Shown piece by piece: positions 8,489-17,831 of a stretch of 35,605 nucleotides of DNA; positions within the stretch are counted from its first letter, which is position 1, and each line of letters starts with the position of its first letter. The position numbers and the translations under genes were made by a program. The DNA is from Brucella daejeonensis. Its GTDB lineage: Bacteria > Pseudomonadota > Alphaproteobacteria > Rhizobiales > Rhizobiaceae. The stretch is from assembly GCF_014199265.1 (NCBI RefSeq), contig NZ_JACIJG010000030.1, positions 1 through 35,605 of the forward strand, in the 5' to 3' direction. The notes beneath the pieces were generated by a model. It saw only the letters and a program-made list of their open reading frames with translations. It was not told where the DNA came from and did no database searches.

Positions 8489-9361
8489 TCATCTATTCGA
8501 TACGTGTCTGAAAAGCATGGCCCTTCTATGGCCACCGAGATCGCTCGCATGGCCCGTGAGAGAAAATCCTGCGCTTTCAAACAGCGCTTCGACATCCTGG
8601 AATTGTCCGGCGCCGATCTCCACGGCAACCGCTCCATCGACATATAGGTGTTCGACTGCCATCTGCGCAAGGGCCCGGTAAAAATTCAGTCCGTCAGCGC
8701 CGCCATCGAGTGCCGCAAGCGGATCATGTTCGCGCACTTCCCGCGACAGCCCGGCTATATCGTCGTGCGGAATATAGGGCGGGTTTGAGACAATCAGATG
8801 AAATCGTCCGCTCACATTCGCGAACCAGTCGCTTTTCAATGCCGCGAACCGGTCACCGACCCCGTTGGCGGTGGCATTGATTCGCGCCATGGCCAGCGCG
8901 CCTTCCGCCATGTCGACGCCGATCCCATGCGCCCGCTCGAAACGATGCAGAAGCGAAACGACGATTGCGCCCGTGCCCGTGCCCATGTCGAGCAATTCGA
9001 CCGAAGCGTGACGGGCGGAAAGGTCTTCCATGGCGGGAATGACCAGTTCGACCAGCACTTCCGTGTCGGGACGCGGCTCGAGCGTATCGTCCGAGAGCCG
9101 GAACGGCAGGCCGAAGAACTCGCGAACGCCCATGATGCGGTGAACCGGCTCACCGTTTGCACGCCTGTCCAGCGCGCCCGAGAGCTTTTCGACAGCGACG
9201 GGGGCCACGATCCGTTCAGGTTCCGAAATCAGGTCCAGCCGCGTCGTGCCCGTTGCCCATTCGACCAGCAGACGTGCATCAAGGTCCGGCGTGTTGATCC
9301 CCGCCGCGCGCAGTTTCGCCCGTGCTTCCGCCATCAGGCGATCGAGGCGCAGGTCGTTCAC
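8489..9361 (-). CDS. prmC: Release factor glutamine methyltransferase PrmC (HemK)
   Basis: Predicted 290-aa SAM-dependent enzyme that methylates the glutamine of the GGQ motif in release factors RF1 and RF2, which raises termination efficiency. The N-terminal helical substrate-recognition domain covers about residues 1-100, with the Rossmann methyltransferase domain after it. SAM-binding motif I DMGTGTGA lies at 125-132 and the catalytic NPPY motif at 193-196. The start is a GTG that overlaps the prfA stop codon in a GTGA junction, so translation is probably coupled to prfA, whose product is the substrate. The gene lies downstream of prfA in the same direction, the arrangement found in many bacteria. 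Confidence 0.96.
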   Translation of the reverse strand: MNDLRLDRLMAEARAKLRAAGINTPDLDARLLVEWATGTTRLDLISEPERIVAPVAVEKLSGALDRRANGEPVHRIMGVREFFGLPFRLSDDTLEPRPDTEVLVELVIPAMEDLSARHASVELLDMGTGTGAIVVSLLHRFERAHGIGVDMAEGALAMARINATANGVGDRFAALKSDWFANVSGRFHLIVSNPPYIPHDDIAGLSREVREHDPLAALDGGADGLNFYRALAQMAVEHLYVDGAVAVEIGAGQFQDVEALFESAGFSLTGHASDLGGHRRAMLFRHVSNR

Positions 9362-10437
9362 GCCCCGGCGCCCAGTTCGACCAGGAGCGCCGTCTGATGA
9401 TCGGAAATCAGCGCATCGACCAGTTCGTCAAGATCGCCCTCCATCACCCGGTCGAGCTTGTAGAGCGTCAGGTTGATCCGGTGATCGGTGACGCGCCCCT
9501 GCGGAAAATTATAGGTGCGGATGCGTTCGGAGCGGTCTCCCGATCCCACCTGGCTGCGACGCGCCTCCGAGCGTTCGCTTTCGGCTTTCTGCCGCTCCAT
9601 GTCATAGAGGCGGGCGCGGAGAATCTGCATGGCGCGGGCGCGGTTCTGGTGCTGGGATTTTTCGGCCTGCACAACCATGATCCCGGTCGGGATATGGGTG
9701 ATCCGCACCGCCGAGTCGGTCGTGTTGACGTGCTGGCCGCCCGCGCCCGAAGCGCGCATCGTATCGATACGAATATCCTCGTTGCGGATTTCGATATCGA
9801 TGTCTTCCGCTTCCGGGAGAACCGCGACCGTTGCGGCGGAGGTATGGATGCGTCCGCCTGCTTCCGTTTCCGGCACACGCTGCACCCGGTGCACGCCCGA
9901 TTCGAACTTCAACTTTGAAAACACGCCCTTGCCCGAAATGGTCGCGATGATTTCCTTGTAGCCGCCCGCATCGCCCTCGCTCGCCGAAACCAGTTCGACC
10001 CGCCAGCCCTTTTCACCGGCATAACGCTCGTACATTCGGAAGAGATCGCCCGCGAACAGCGCCGCCTCAAGCCCGCCCGTGCCGGCGCGGATTTCCAGAA
10101 TGGCGTTCTTTTCGTCCGCTGCATCCTTCGGCAGGAGCAGAATCTGCACGTCCTGCTCCAGCGCATCGACCCGCTTTTCCACTTCCGGCAGTTCTTCCAG
10201 CGCAAGCGCGCGCATGTCCGCATCCGTGGAGGAGTCGTCGCGCATGGCCGCAAGGTCGATCGCTTCCTTGCGCGCATCGGCGAGTTGCCGGATCTTGCCG
10301 ACCACTTCCTGCAATTCGGAATATTCCGATGCGAGCTTCACATAGGTTTCCGAATCCGGATTATCGGCCATCTGGCTTTCGATCATCGAGAACCGCTTCA
10401 AGAGCTGGTCCATCCGATCCTGCGGCAATGCGATCAT
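9358..10437 (-). CDS. prfA: Peptide chain release factor 1 (RF1)
   Basis: Predicted 359-aa factor that recognises UAA and UAG in the ribosomal A site and triggers hydrolysis of the peptidyl-tRNA. The GGQ catalytic motif lies at 233-235 in the usual SGAGGQHVN context, and the PxT-type stop-codon recognition motif is PET at 189-191 within RVPETE, which marks it as RF1 rather than RF2 (which uses SPF). The length is typical. The stop codon overlaps the GTG start of prmC. It lies 93 bp after ptsP on the same strand, with a very GC-rich hairpin in the gap. Confidence 0.98.
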   Translation of the reverse strand: MIALPQDRMDQLLKRFSMIESQMADNPDSETYVKLASEYSELQEVVGKIRQLADARKEAIDLAAMRDDSSTDADMRALALEELPEVEKRVDALEQDVQILLLPKDAADEKNAILEIRAGTGGLEAALFAGDLFRMYERYAGEKGWRVELVSASEGDAGGYKEIIATISGKGVFSKLKFESGVHRVQRVPETEAGGRIHTSAATVAVLPEAEDIDIEIRNEDIRIDTMRASGAGGQHVNTTDSAVRITHIPTGIMVVQAEKSQHQNRARAMQILRARLYDMERQKAESERSEARRSQVGSGDRSERIRTYNFPQGRVTDHRINLTLYKLDRVMEGDLDELVDALISDHQTALLVELGAGA

Positions 10438-10482
10438 GTCATGTCCTAAAAAATTTTCAGTGCGTAGCGAATGCCAAAAGAC

Positions 10483-10504
10483 GCGCGGCGCGTGCGCGCC
10501 GCGC
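10483..10504. other. Perfect GC-only hairpin between ptsP and prfA
   Basis: Two 10-nt arms made only of G and C (10483-10492 and 10495-10504) are exact reverse complements separated by 2 nt. On the minus strand the stem is followed by GTCTTTTGG, so it may act as a weak terminator or attenuator of ptsP, or protect the ptsP 3' end. It lies about 27 bp past the ptsP stop and 46 bp before the prfA start. Confidence 0.5.
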
Positions 10505-10530
10505 CCGACCGGTGAAAACGGTCCGCTTCG

Positions 10531-12801
10531 CTATAACGGAATATCGTTGTCTTCGGCAAACCCTGTCAGCAGTTCACGCAGCGAATGCGCGCCGTTGGGC
10601 TTGCCCAGCTCTTCGGCGAGCAGGGCCGTGAGCTTGCCCGCATCCAGCGCGTGCAGCATGGCCTTGACCGGACCGATTGCCGCCGCCGACATCGAAATCG
10701 AACGGAAGCCGATCCCCACCAGCGCCATGGCCGGCAGCGGCTTGCTGGCCATCTCGCCACACAGGGTGACCGGCTTGCCATGCCGCTGGCCGGTCTCCAC
10801 GATATGGCGCAACGCCCGCAGGAAAGCGGGCGAAAGCTGGTCGAAACGTCCAGCCATCAGCGAATTGCCGCGATCCGTCGCCATCAGGAACTGGAACAGA
10901 TCGTTCGAACCGACGGAAATGAAATCGACCAGCGACATCAGCTCATCGAGCTGCCAGAGCAGCGACGGCACTTCGATCATCGCGCCAAGCTTGAGACACA
11001 TGGGCAGTTGATGCGCGAAGCGCGACAGGTGGCGAACTTCGCGGTCGATGATCTCGCGCGCGGCCTTGACCTCGCTGACTTCGGTGATCATCGGCAGCAG
11101 GATTTTCAGTTCGCGCCCGCCCGCCGCCTTCAACAGCGCGCGCAACTGCGTGCGCAGCAGGCCGGGACGGTCGAGCGTCAGACGGATGGCGCGCCAGCCG
11201 AGCGCCGGATTTTCTTCCTGCACTGTCGAGCTGAAATAAGGGAGAACCTTGTCGCCGCCGATGTCGAGCGTCCGAAATGTCACCGGCTTGTCGCCAGCAG
11301 CTTCGATCACGGAGCGATAGAGCCGTTCCTGCTGCTCGGCACGCGGAAATGTCGAGGCGACCATGAACTGAAGTTCGGTGCGGAACAGGCCTATGCCCGC
11401 AGCCCCCGACGCCGACAGTTGCGGCAGGTCGACCAACAGTCCGGCGTTCATCAGGAGCGAAACGTCGATGCCGTCTTTCGTGATCGACGGCTTGTCGCGC
11501 AGTTCGCGATAATGCGCCTGACGCCGGGCCCGGAAACGAACCTTTTCCGCATAAGCCATTTCCAGATCGGTCTGCGGACGCAGATGCATGACGCCATCGT
11601 CGCCGTCGACAATGGCCGCGTCGTTGTTTTCAGCCATGGACACGACGCCCTTGGCCTGGCCGACGACGGGAATGCCCATCGCGCGGGCAACGATCACGAC
11701 ATGGCTCGTGGCGGCGCCATCCTCCAGCACGACGCCGCGCAGACGCTCGCGCGGATAGTCCAGAAGCTCGGCCGCCCCCATGGAGCGCGCGACGATGATC
11801 GCGTCCTTGACCAGCGATTCGGCGATCGTCTTGATATCGCGCCCCATAAGCTGGCGCAGCAGGCGATTGGCGAGGTCATCGAAATCGGACAGCCGTTCGC
11901 GCATATAGGGATCGGTCAGGTGCACCATGCGCGCGCGGGTGTCGCTCTGCACCTTTTCAACCGCCGCCTCCGCAGTCAAACCGTTGCGAATGGCTTCTTC
12001 CAGACGCCGCACCCAGCCGCGATCGTGGGCGAACATGCGATAGGCTTCGAGCACTTCGCGATGCTCGCCCTCCACCGCCACGTCGCGTCGCGACAGCATG
12101 TCGTCGATGGAGATGCGCAACGATCCCAGCGCCTCGTCCAGCCGGTTCAGCTCCGTCTCGCTGTCCTCGTTGAAAAGATTGGTGACGACGATGCGCGGCT
12201 CATGCAGGACCACATGGCCGAGGCCGATCCCGTCGTTGAAAGCCTGACCTGTCACGCTCATCGGGCGACCGAGATCAAGCTCTATGCCAGGACGGGCAAG
12301 ACGCAAACCGTCGCCGGTGGCGATGATTTCGGCCAGGACCATTGCAGTGGTTTCAAGTGCTTCGACCTCGTCTTCCCTATAGGCGCGCTTGGTCTTGTTC
12401 TGGACGACAAGAACGCCCAAAGTACGACCGGCGCGCAAAACGGGAACGCCAAGGAAGGAATTATACACTTCTTCGCCCGTTTCCGGCAGATAGGCGAAGG
12501 CCGGATGGCTCTGGGCATCCGTCAGATTGAGCGGCCGGGCGCTCGCCGCGATAGTGCCGACCAACCCCTGGCCAAGACGCAGCTGGGCAAGGTGGACGGC
12601 CTGGGGGTTGAGGCCCTCCGTCGCATAAAGTTCCAGGACGCCATCGGCGCGCAGCACGTAGAAGGAGCAGACTTCCGCGACCATGTTCTGGGCGATTTCG
12701 CGAACGATCCGGTCAAGGCGTGCCTGCGGTTCCAGTGGTTCCGCCATCAATTCGCGCAACCGCTTGAGCAGTACGCGGGGACCGGTTGTCAGCTCACGCA
12801 T
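10531..12801 (-). CDS. ptsP: Phosphoenolpyruvate-protein phosphotransferase PtsP (enzyme I-Ntr)
   Basis: Predicted 756-aa first enzyme of the nitrogen PTS, which takes phosphate from phosphoenolpyruvate and passes it to NPr (PtsO) and then PtsN, a regulatory chain affecting nitrogen, potassium and carbon metabolism. A GAF domain occupies about residues 20-165 and distinguishes it from sugar-type enzyme I. The PEP-utiliser N-domain, phosphohistidine domain and PEP-binding barrel follow. The phosphorylated His is His367 in the ATSHVVI motif, and the active-site Cys is Cys681 in TLCGEMA. The ATG at 12801 has an AAAGGAG site about 12 nt upstream. In Rhizobiales this gene typically follows lysC, as here, with a 203-bp gap that may contain its own promoter. 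Confidence 0.96.
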   Translation of the reverse strand: MRELTTGPRVLLKRLRELMAEPLEPQARLDRIVREIAQNMVAEVCSFYVLRADGVLELYATEGLNPQAVHLAQLRLGQGLVGTIAASARPLNLTDAQSHPAFAYLPETGEEVYNSFLGVPVLRAGRTLGVLVVQNKTKRAYREDEVEALETTAMVLAEIIATGDGLRLARPGIELDLGRPMSVTGQAFNDGIGLGHVVLHEPRIVVTNLFNEDSETELNRLDEALGSLRISIDDMLSRRDVAVEGEHREVLEAYRMFAHDRGWVRRLEEAIRNGLTAEAAVEKVQSDTRARMVHLTDPYMRERLSDFDDLANRLLRQLMGRDIKTIAESLVKDAIIVARSMGAAELLDYPRERLRGVVLEDGAATSHVVIVARAMGIPVVGQAKGVVSMAENNDAAIVDGDDGVMHLRPQTDLEMAYAEKVRFRARRQAHYRELRDKPSITKDGIDVSLLMNAGLLVDLPQLSASGAAGIGLFRTELQFMVASTFPRAEQQERLYRSVIEAAGDKPVTFRTLDIGGDKVLPYFSSTVQEENPALGWRAIRLTLDRPGLLRTQLRALLKAAGGRELKILLPMITEVSEVKAAREIIDREVRHLSRFAHQLPMCLKLGAMIEVPSLLWQLDELMSLVDFISVGSNDLFQFLMATDRGNSLMAGRFDQLSPAFLRALRHIVETGQRHGKPVTLCGEMASKPLPAMALVGIGFRSISMSAAAIGPVKAMLHALDAGKLTALLAEELGKPNGAHSLRELLTGFAEDNDIPL

Positions 12802-12944
12802 GATCGTCGGGGGCTCCTTTCAGTTTGCCGGAACGCTTTCGCGAGCCGATTCCCAATACTCGCCCGCGAAGCGTTATGCCAATTCCTTTGTGAGCATTTT
12901 TGACACGCGCGTCCAGAACAAATAGTGACGTATCGTAAAATGTT

Positions 12945-12981
12945 GCAGCGCCGCGCACCTTTTTCCGGCACACGGCGCTGC
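12945..12981 (-). terminator. Possible terminator after lysC
   Basis: A perfect 9-bp GC-rich stem (GCAGCGCCG at 12945-12953 with its complement at 12973-12981) encloses a 19-nt loop, followed on the minus strand by AACATTTTACG. It lies about 24 bp past the lysC stop. The long loop and short T-run make it a weak intrinsic terminator. Confidence 0.4.
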
Positions 12982-13004
12982 CTGGAGTTGAAGCTGTCGG
13001 TCGA

Positions 13005-14276
13005 TTACTTGTCGAGACCGTAGACGGCGTGCAAGGTGCGCACGGCGAGTTCCGCATAAGGACCGTCGATCAGGATCGAGATCTTGATTTCCGAGGTCGT
13101 GATGGCGCGGATATTGATGCCTTTTTCGGCCAGCGCCTTGAAGGCGGTGGCAGCAACGCCCGCATGACTGCGCATGCCGATGCCGATGACCGAAATCTTG
13201 GCGAGGCCCGTTTCGGACTGGATATTGTCGAAGCCGATCTCACCCTTGACATTGTCCAGAACCTTCAGCGCCTTGTCGATGTCGCCGGTCGGGATGGTGA
13301 AGGTCATGTCGGTCTTGGAGCCGTCTTCCGACACGTTCTGCACGATCATGTCGACATTGATGTGCTCTTCGGCCAGCGGTCCGAAAATGGCTGCCGAAAC
13401 GCCCGGCCGGTCGGCCACGCGCCGCAGCGAAATCTGAGCCTCATCCTTCGCAAAGGCAATACCTGTGACGACCTGCTGTTCCACGATTTCATCCTCGTCG
13501 CAAATAAGGGTTCCGGGCGGGTTGATCGGATCACCCATGCCCGGCGCATCGGGGTCCGTAAAACTGGAGCGTACGAAGGTGCGCACCTTGTGCACCATGG
13601 CAAGCTCCACCGAGCGCACCTGCAAGACTTTTGCGCCGAGCGAAGCCATTTCCAGCATTTCCTCGAAGGAAATCTTGGCAAGGCGCTTCGCCTTCGGCTC
13701 CACGCGCGGATCGGTTGTGTAAACGCCATCCACGTCCGTATAGATATCGCAGCGATCGGCCTTCACGGCGGCGGCAATCGCCACGGCCGACGTATCCGAC
13801 CCGCCGCGTCCGAGCGTCGCGATGCGGTTGTCCGGGCCGATCCCCTGGAAACCGGCAACGACGGCAACCTGCCCCATCTCCATGCGGCGGATGATTTCCG
13901 AGCCGTCGATTTCCTGGATACGGGCCGCGCCATGGGCATTATCGGTCTGGACCTGAATCTGCCAGCCCTGCCAGGAGCGCGCATCGACGCCGATCGATTG
14001 CAGCGCGATTGCCAGAAGGCCGCTCGTCACCTGCTCGCCGGACGCGACGATAGTGTCATATTCGCGCGCATCGTAGAAAGGCGAACTGGAACCGCAGACC
14101 TTCGGCATGTTCTGCACCCAGCCCACCAACTCGTTGGTCTTGCCGGACATGGCAGAAACGACCACGGCAACCTGATTGCCTGCCTCGACCTCGCGTTTGA
14201 CGTGGCGCGCCACATTATAGATGCGTTCCAGATCGGCCACCGATGTGCCGCCGAATTTCATCACGATGCGCGCCAT
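13005..14276 (-). CDS. lysC: Aspartate kinase
   Basis: Predicted 423-aa enzyme that phosphorylates L-aspartate, the first step toward lysine, threonine, methionine and diaminopimelate. The amino acid kinase domain starts with KFGGTSVAD (residues 7-15). Tandem ACT domains form roughly the last 160 residues ([15 protein letters not shown] and [16 protein letters not shown] segments), so the enzyme is probably feedback-regulated by lysine and/or threonine. It is a stand-alone kinase, not fused to homoserine dehydrogenase. The ribosome-binding site before the ATG at 14276 is weak. It is divergent from ubiG across a 233-bp gap, and ptsP follows it. No riboswitch-like structure was recognised upstream. 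Confidence 0.97.
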   Translation of the reverse strand: MARIVMKFGGTSVADLERIYNVARHVKREVEAGNQVAVVVSAMSGKTNELVGWVQNMPKVCGSSSPFYDAREYDTIVASGEQVTSGLLAIALQSIGVDARSWQGWQIQVQTDNAHGAARIQEIDGSEIIRRMEMGQVAVVAGFQGIGPDNRIATLGRGGSDTSAVAIAAAVKADRCDIYTDVDGVYTTDPRVEPKAKRLAKISFEEMLEMASLGAKVLQVRSVELAMVHKVRTFVRSSFTDPDAPGMGDPINPPGTLICDEDEIVEQQVVTGIAFAKDEAQISLRRVADRPGVSAAIFGPLAEEHINVDMIVQNVSEDGSKTDMTFTIPTGDIDKALKVLDNVKGEIGFDNIQSETGLAKISVIGIGMRSHAGVAATAFKALAEKGINIRAITTSEIKISILIDGPYAELAVRTLHAVYGLDK

Positions 14277-14509
14277 TTAAGGATAGGTCCCGCTGTTTGG
14301 AAAATTACAATGGCACCTGCCGAAACCTTATAATCTTGCGACAGGCAAACTCGGGGTCACATAGCCAAAATACGGTAGTTCCGCAAGACCGCGTAGCGGT
14401 TTGGTCCCGCGAAAGCGAGAAATTGATTTGCGCCTTGACTTTAAGCCATTACCTTGGGAGGCAGAGCACGGCCATCGCCGCAGGAGCCGGGCCATCGCTG
14501 GAGAATGAA

Positions 14510-15256
14510 ATGACCGAGACCGCCCGCACCACCATCGACGCTTCCGAGATCGAGCATTTTTCGCGCATCGCCGCGGAATGGTGGAACCCGCAGGGCAAGT
14601 TTCGCCCGCTGCACAAGTTCAATCCGACGCGACTTGCCTATATCAAGGAAAAGATCTGCGCCAAATTCGGTCGCGATCCGAATGCGCCGCGCCCCTTCGA
14701 AGGCCTTCGCCTGCTCGATATAGGCTGCGGCGGCGGGCTCTTATGCGAGCCGATGGCGCGCCTTGGCGCGACGGTGATCGGGGCCGACGCCTCCGCCACC
14801 AATATCGAAGTCGCCAAAATCCATGCCGCGCAGAGCGGTGTCGAGGTGGACTACCGTGCCACGACCGCTGAAGCGCTTGCCGAAGCCGGCGAAAAATTCG
14901 ACGTGGTGCTCAACATGGAAGTGGTGGAACACGTCTCCGACGTCGATCTGTTCATGTCGGCGACAGCCGAAATGGTGAAGCCCGGCGGGCTGATGTTCGT
15001 CGCCACCATCAATCGCACCCTGAAAGCCTACGGTCTGGCGATCATCGGTGCGGAATATGTGCTGCGCTGGCTGCCGCGCGGCACGCATCAATATGAAAAG
15101 CTGGTGCGCCCGGAAGAGCTGGAAGCCGCCCTTTCCAAGGCGGGCCTGCGTCTCATCGACAAGCTCGGCGTGACCTATAATCCGCTGGCCGATAGCTGGA
15201 GCCGCTCACGCGACACCGATGTGAACTATATGGTTCTGGCCGAACGTCCGGCCTGA
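14510..15256 (+). CDS. ubiG: Ubiquinone biosynthesis O-methyltransferase UbiG
   Basis: Predicted 248-aa SAM-dependent enzyme that carries out both O-methylations of the ubiquinone ring. The SAM-binding motif LLDIGCGGG lies at about 68-76, followed by the acidic residue of motif II in GADAS, and MEVVEHVSD is the typical post-motif. The N-terminus [20 protein letters not shown] is diagnostic for UbiG. The ATG at 14510 has GGAGA just upstream; a longer in-frame reading from 14243 runs into intergenic sequence. It converges with the EamA transporter gene, with only 5 bp between the stop codons. It supports aerobic and anaerobic respiration through ubiquinone. Confidence 0.97.
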   Translation: MTETARTTIDASEIEHFSRIAAEWWNPQGKFRPLHKFNPTRLAYIKEKICAKFGRDPNAPRPFEGLRLLDIGCGGGLLCEPMARLGATVIGADASATNIEVAKIHAAQSGVEVDYRATTAEALAEAGEKFDVVLNMEVVEHVSDVDLFMSATAEMVKPGGLMFVATINRTLKAYGLAIIGAEYVLRWLPRGTHQYEKLVRPEELEAALSKAGLRLIDKLGVTYNPLADSWSRSRDTDVNYMVLAERPA

Positions 15257-15261
15257 TCCCA

Positions 15262-16143
15262 TCAGCCTCTTTGCGCGCGCGTCGTCATGGCCACGCCCAC
15301 GCAGATCACAAATGCTCCGATCCAGGTCAACGGCGGATAATGTTCGCCAAGGAACAATGTTCCCGAAATCAGGCCGAGCGCCGCCGCGACATAGCCGATC
15401 TGGCTGAGATAGACCGGACCACCAACCGCTTGTAGCCGGAAGAACAGCGCGAACATGCCCGCCGATGCAATGGACTGCGCGACAGCGGCCCACGGCGCAA
15501 ACGCAAGAGTCTCAATCGGAAACTGACCCGTGAACACCAGTATGCCCGCAAAAAGTATCAGTGCCGAGGCAAGATGGCTTCCGGCAGCAAGCTCGGTCGG
15601 ATCGGAATTTTTCGGCCAGTCAAGCGTACGATAGATATTGCCTGCGGCAAGCAAAACCGGAATGAGCAATGCGGCGCCGATCCAGAGCGGATCGGCGGGC
15701 TTCCCCACCTCGCCCCGCGTCATCGCCACCATGACCGCCCCGATAAAGCCGACCGCAATACCGCCAATACCCAGCCCGTTGGGACGGCGAAGACCGAAAC
15801 CCATCGACAATAACAGCGTGATGACCGGCGACAGCGTGTACATGATGCCGGTAAACCCGGCGCCAAGGCGGGGTATGGCCGACAGGATCAGAAGATTCGG
15901 CAGCGCATAGGAGATGATTGCGGTGCAGATATAATAACGCAGCCTTCCGCCGGAAAAACCGACACTCTTTCCCTGCAAAAGGAGAACTGCGGAAAGAATG
16001 AGACCAGCGCTCGCCGAAAACAGGAAGGTCCACATGGCGGGCGGAACGCCCGCCTGCGCGGCGATCTTGCCGAGAGGCAGGATGAGGCCCAGAAGGGTTC
16101 CGGTCGCAATCAGCAAAAAAGGCGCAGAATCCGTCAGTTTCAT
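15262..16143 (-). CDS. EamA/DMT family transporter
   Basis: Predicted 293-aa inner-membrane protein with about ten hydrophobic helices arranged as two EamA repeats, the pattern of the drug/metabolite transporter superfamily. Residues near the N-terminus (ATGTLLGLILPLGKIAAQAG) form the first helix pair, and the C-terminal GLISGTLFLGEHYPPLTWIG segment is a typical end of the second repeat. The substrate cannot be read from the sequence; relatives export amino acids or metabolites. The ATG at 16143 follows GGGAGG. It appears to be the last gene of a grxC, amidase, DUF1178, eamA run with 23 bp or less between genes. Confidence 0.9.
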   Translation of the reverse strand: MKLTDSAPFLLIATGTLLGLILPLGKIAAQAGVPPAMWTFLFSASAGLILSAVLLLQGKSVGFSGGRLRYYICTAIISYALPNLLILSAIPRLGAGFTGIMYTLSPVITLLLSMGFGLRRPNGLGIGGIAVGFIGAVMVAMTRGEVGKPADPLWIGAALLIPVLLAAGNIYRTLDWPKNSDPTELAAGSHLASALILFAGILVFTGQFPIETLAFAPWAAVAQSIASAGMFALFFRLQAVGGPVYLSQIGYVAAALGLISGTLFLGEHYPPLTWIGAFVICVGVAMTTRAQRG

Positions 16144-16166
16144 GCGCCTCGCCTCCCGCGCTGCTA

Positions 16167-16592
16167 TCAGTTCTTGTCTTCAGGAAATACCGGCAGCGGC
16201 AGAACGTCGACGCCGTCTTCGAGCAGCGAGTGCACATCCTCGCGCGAAGCCTCGCCATAAATACCACGCATTTCGGTTTCGCCGAAATGAATCTTTCGGG
16301 CCTCTTCGGCAAACCTGTCGCCGACATAGTCCGTGTTCTCACGGACCTTCCGGCTCAGTTCGCGCATTTCATCCAGTATCTTTTTCTGCGTTTCGCCCAG
16401 CGTCATGGCAATCTTCTCCTTGCCGCGGCTTGTCGAGACGGCAGGCGCCATCAGCGATTTCTGGACGGTTTGCGAGTTGCACACCGGACAGGCGACGAGC
16501 TTCATCCCCGACTGCCGGTCGAAATCGGCATTGTCGCGAAACCATCCCTCGAAATCATGGCCCTGATCGCAATGAAGCGAAAAACGGATCAT
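16167..16592 (-). CDS. DUF1178 family protein (zinc-ribbon-like)
   Basis: Predicted 141-aa protein of the DUF1178 family, common in alphaproteobacteria and without known function. The N-terminus MIRFSLHCDQGHDFEGWF is typical. Cys8 with His12, and the CPVCNS pair near residue 35, look like a small metal-binding knuckle comparable to FmdB-type zinc ribbons. The C-terminal half is helical, charged and ends in an acidic tail. It lies 5 bp after the amidase gene and is presumably co-transcribed. No mechanism can be proposed from the sequence. Confidence 0.88.
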   Translation of the reverse strand: MIRFSLHCDQGHDFEGWFRDNADFDRQSGMKLVACPVCNSQTVQKSLMAPAVSTSRGKEKIAMTLGETQKKILDEMRELSRKVRENTDYVGDRFAEEARKIHFGETEMRGIYGEASREDVHSLLEDGVDVLPLPVFPEDKN

Positions 16593-16597
16593 GGAAT

Positions 16598-17452
16598 TTA
16601 CGCTTCCTCTTTCTGCTTTGCGGAGAAAGTCCTGACATCGAACTCCCGCGCATTTTTCAAGTTCGGTATTTTCGCACGCGCTTCCGCGCTTTGCGCCACG
16701 TCGATATCGGCGAGGATCACGCCCGGCTCGTCATGGTCCGCCTCGGCCAGCACCTCGCCCCAGGGCGAGACGATGATCGAATGACCGTAAGTCTCGCGAC
16801 CGTCCTCATGCAGGCCGCCCTGGGCGGCCGAAACGAGGAATGCCCCATTCTCGATGGCACGCGCACGCTGCAACACATGCCAGTGCGCCGCGCCGGTCTG
16901 ACGCGTAAATGCCGCCGGGCCGGTGATCACATTCGCACCCGCCAGCGCCTGCGCGCGGAAAAGCTGCGGGAAACGGATATCGTAGCAGACCGCCATGCCG
17001 ATTTTTGCAAAAGGCAGATCGGCGATCGCGGTTTCCCGGCCCGGTTCGTAGGTTGCCGATTCGCGCCAGCTTTCGCCATTGTCGAGATCGACATCGAACA
17101 TATGGATCTTGTCATAGACTGCGATCCTGTCGCCGGACGGCGCAAAGATACCGCCGCGATTGGCGATCTTGCCGCCGCCCGCATCGATTGCCGTCGAACC
17201 GATATGCAGGAAGATGCCGTGTTTTGCCGCCAGGGCCGAGGCGGCCCGGAACACCGGATCGCCAGCCTCGTCGCGCAGGCTTGCGAAAAGCGCGGCACGG
17301 TCGCGCATCAGCGCGCCGGTCATTTCCGGCGTCTGGACATAATGAGCCCCTTTTGCCGCCGCTTCCGCGACCAGTTTTTCCATGGCTTCCACATTGCGGG
17401 CGACATCGGTCCCCGAACGCATCTGGATAGCGGCAGCGCGAAAAATGCTCAT
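16598..17452 (-). CDS. Carbon-nitrogen hydrolase, probable deaminated-glutathione amidase (Nit1-like)
   Basis: Predicted 284-aa nitrilase-superfamily enzyme. The catalytic triad is intact: Glu43 in QTPEMT, Lys115 in YDKIHMFDVD and Cys156 in MAVCYDIRFP. The KIHMFDVD and CYDIRFPQL patterns match the Nit1/NitFhit branch, whose known role is to hydrolyse deaminated glutathione made by side reactions of transaminases. The gene lies only 19 bp downstream of a glutaredoxin gene, which fits a glutathione-related job. Omega-amidase (Nit2) activity is the main alternative. The ATG at 17452 has GGGGAGG upstream at suitable spacing. Confidence 0.9.
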   Translation of the reverse strand: MSIFRAAAIQMRSGTDVARNVEAMEKLVAEAAAKGAHYVQTPEMTGALMRDRAALFASLRDEAGDPVFRAASALAAKHGIFLHIGSTAIDAGGGKIANRGGIFAPSGDRIAVYDKIHMFDVDLDNGESWRESATYEPGRETAIADLPFAKIGMAVCYDIRFPQLFRAQALAGANVITGPAAFTRQTGAAHWHVLQRARAIENGAFLVSAAQGGLHEDGRETYGHSIIVSPWGEVLAEADHDEPGVILADIDVAQSAEARAKIPNLKNAREFDVRTFSAKQKEEA

Positions 17453-17471
17453 CGGTTCCTCCCCGTAAATG

Positions 17472-17738
17472 TCAGATCAGTTCGCCGGTCTTCAGCAGCG
17501 CATCGAGCCTGCCCTCGGCATCCAGCGCATAAAGATCATCGCAGCCGCCGACGTGAACCGGACCTACAAAAATCTGCGGAAACGTATTGCGGCCCGAACG
17601 CTGCTGCATCTCGGCACGCAGTTGCGGCGTCGCGCCTGCATTGATTTCATTGAACTCCACGCCCTTGCGGGTCAGAAGGTCTCTGGCGCGGGTGCAATAG
17701 GGGCAGCCGGGGCGCGTGTAGATAGTGACATTGATCAT
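17472..17738 (-). CDS. grxC: Glutaredoxin 3
   Basis: Predicted 88-aa dithiol glutaredoxin that reduces disulfides and glutathione mixed disulfides in the cytoplasm using glutathione. The active site CPYC lies at residues 12-15 and the TFPQIFVG segment with its cis-proline follows, then the GGCDDL glutathione-binding turn. The ATG at 17738 was chosen because GGAG lies 6 nt upstream; longer in-frame starts at 17750 and 17762 are less likely. It heads a tight run with the amidase, DUF1178 and EamA genes, and follows comF after 93 bp. Confidence 0.96.
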   Translation of the reverse strand: MINVTIYTRPGCPYCTRARDLLTRKGVEFNEINAGATPQLRAEMQQRSGRNTFPQIFVGPVHVGGCDDLYALDAEGRLDALLKTGELI

Positions 17739-17831
17739 AGAAAACTCCATTCGTTGCCTCACTATATAAGGGGCAATACCGTCATCTGGAAGCCCTTCGG
17801 CGTCTCACGAGAATGTGTGGCCCGATCGGGC

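Noticed and set aside
10585..12903. A 772-codon open frame on the plus strand opposite ptsP.
   Set aside because: It is the mirror of a clearly real gene; GC-rich codon use keeps antisense frames open. It has no recognisable domain and its composition is random-like.
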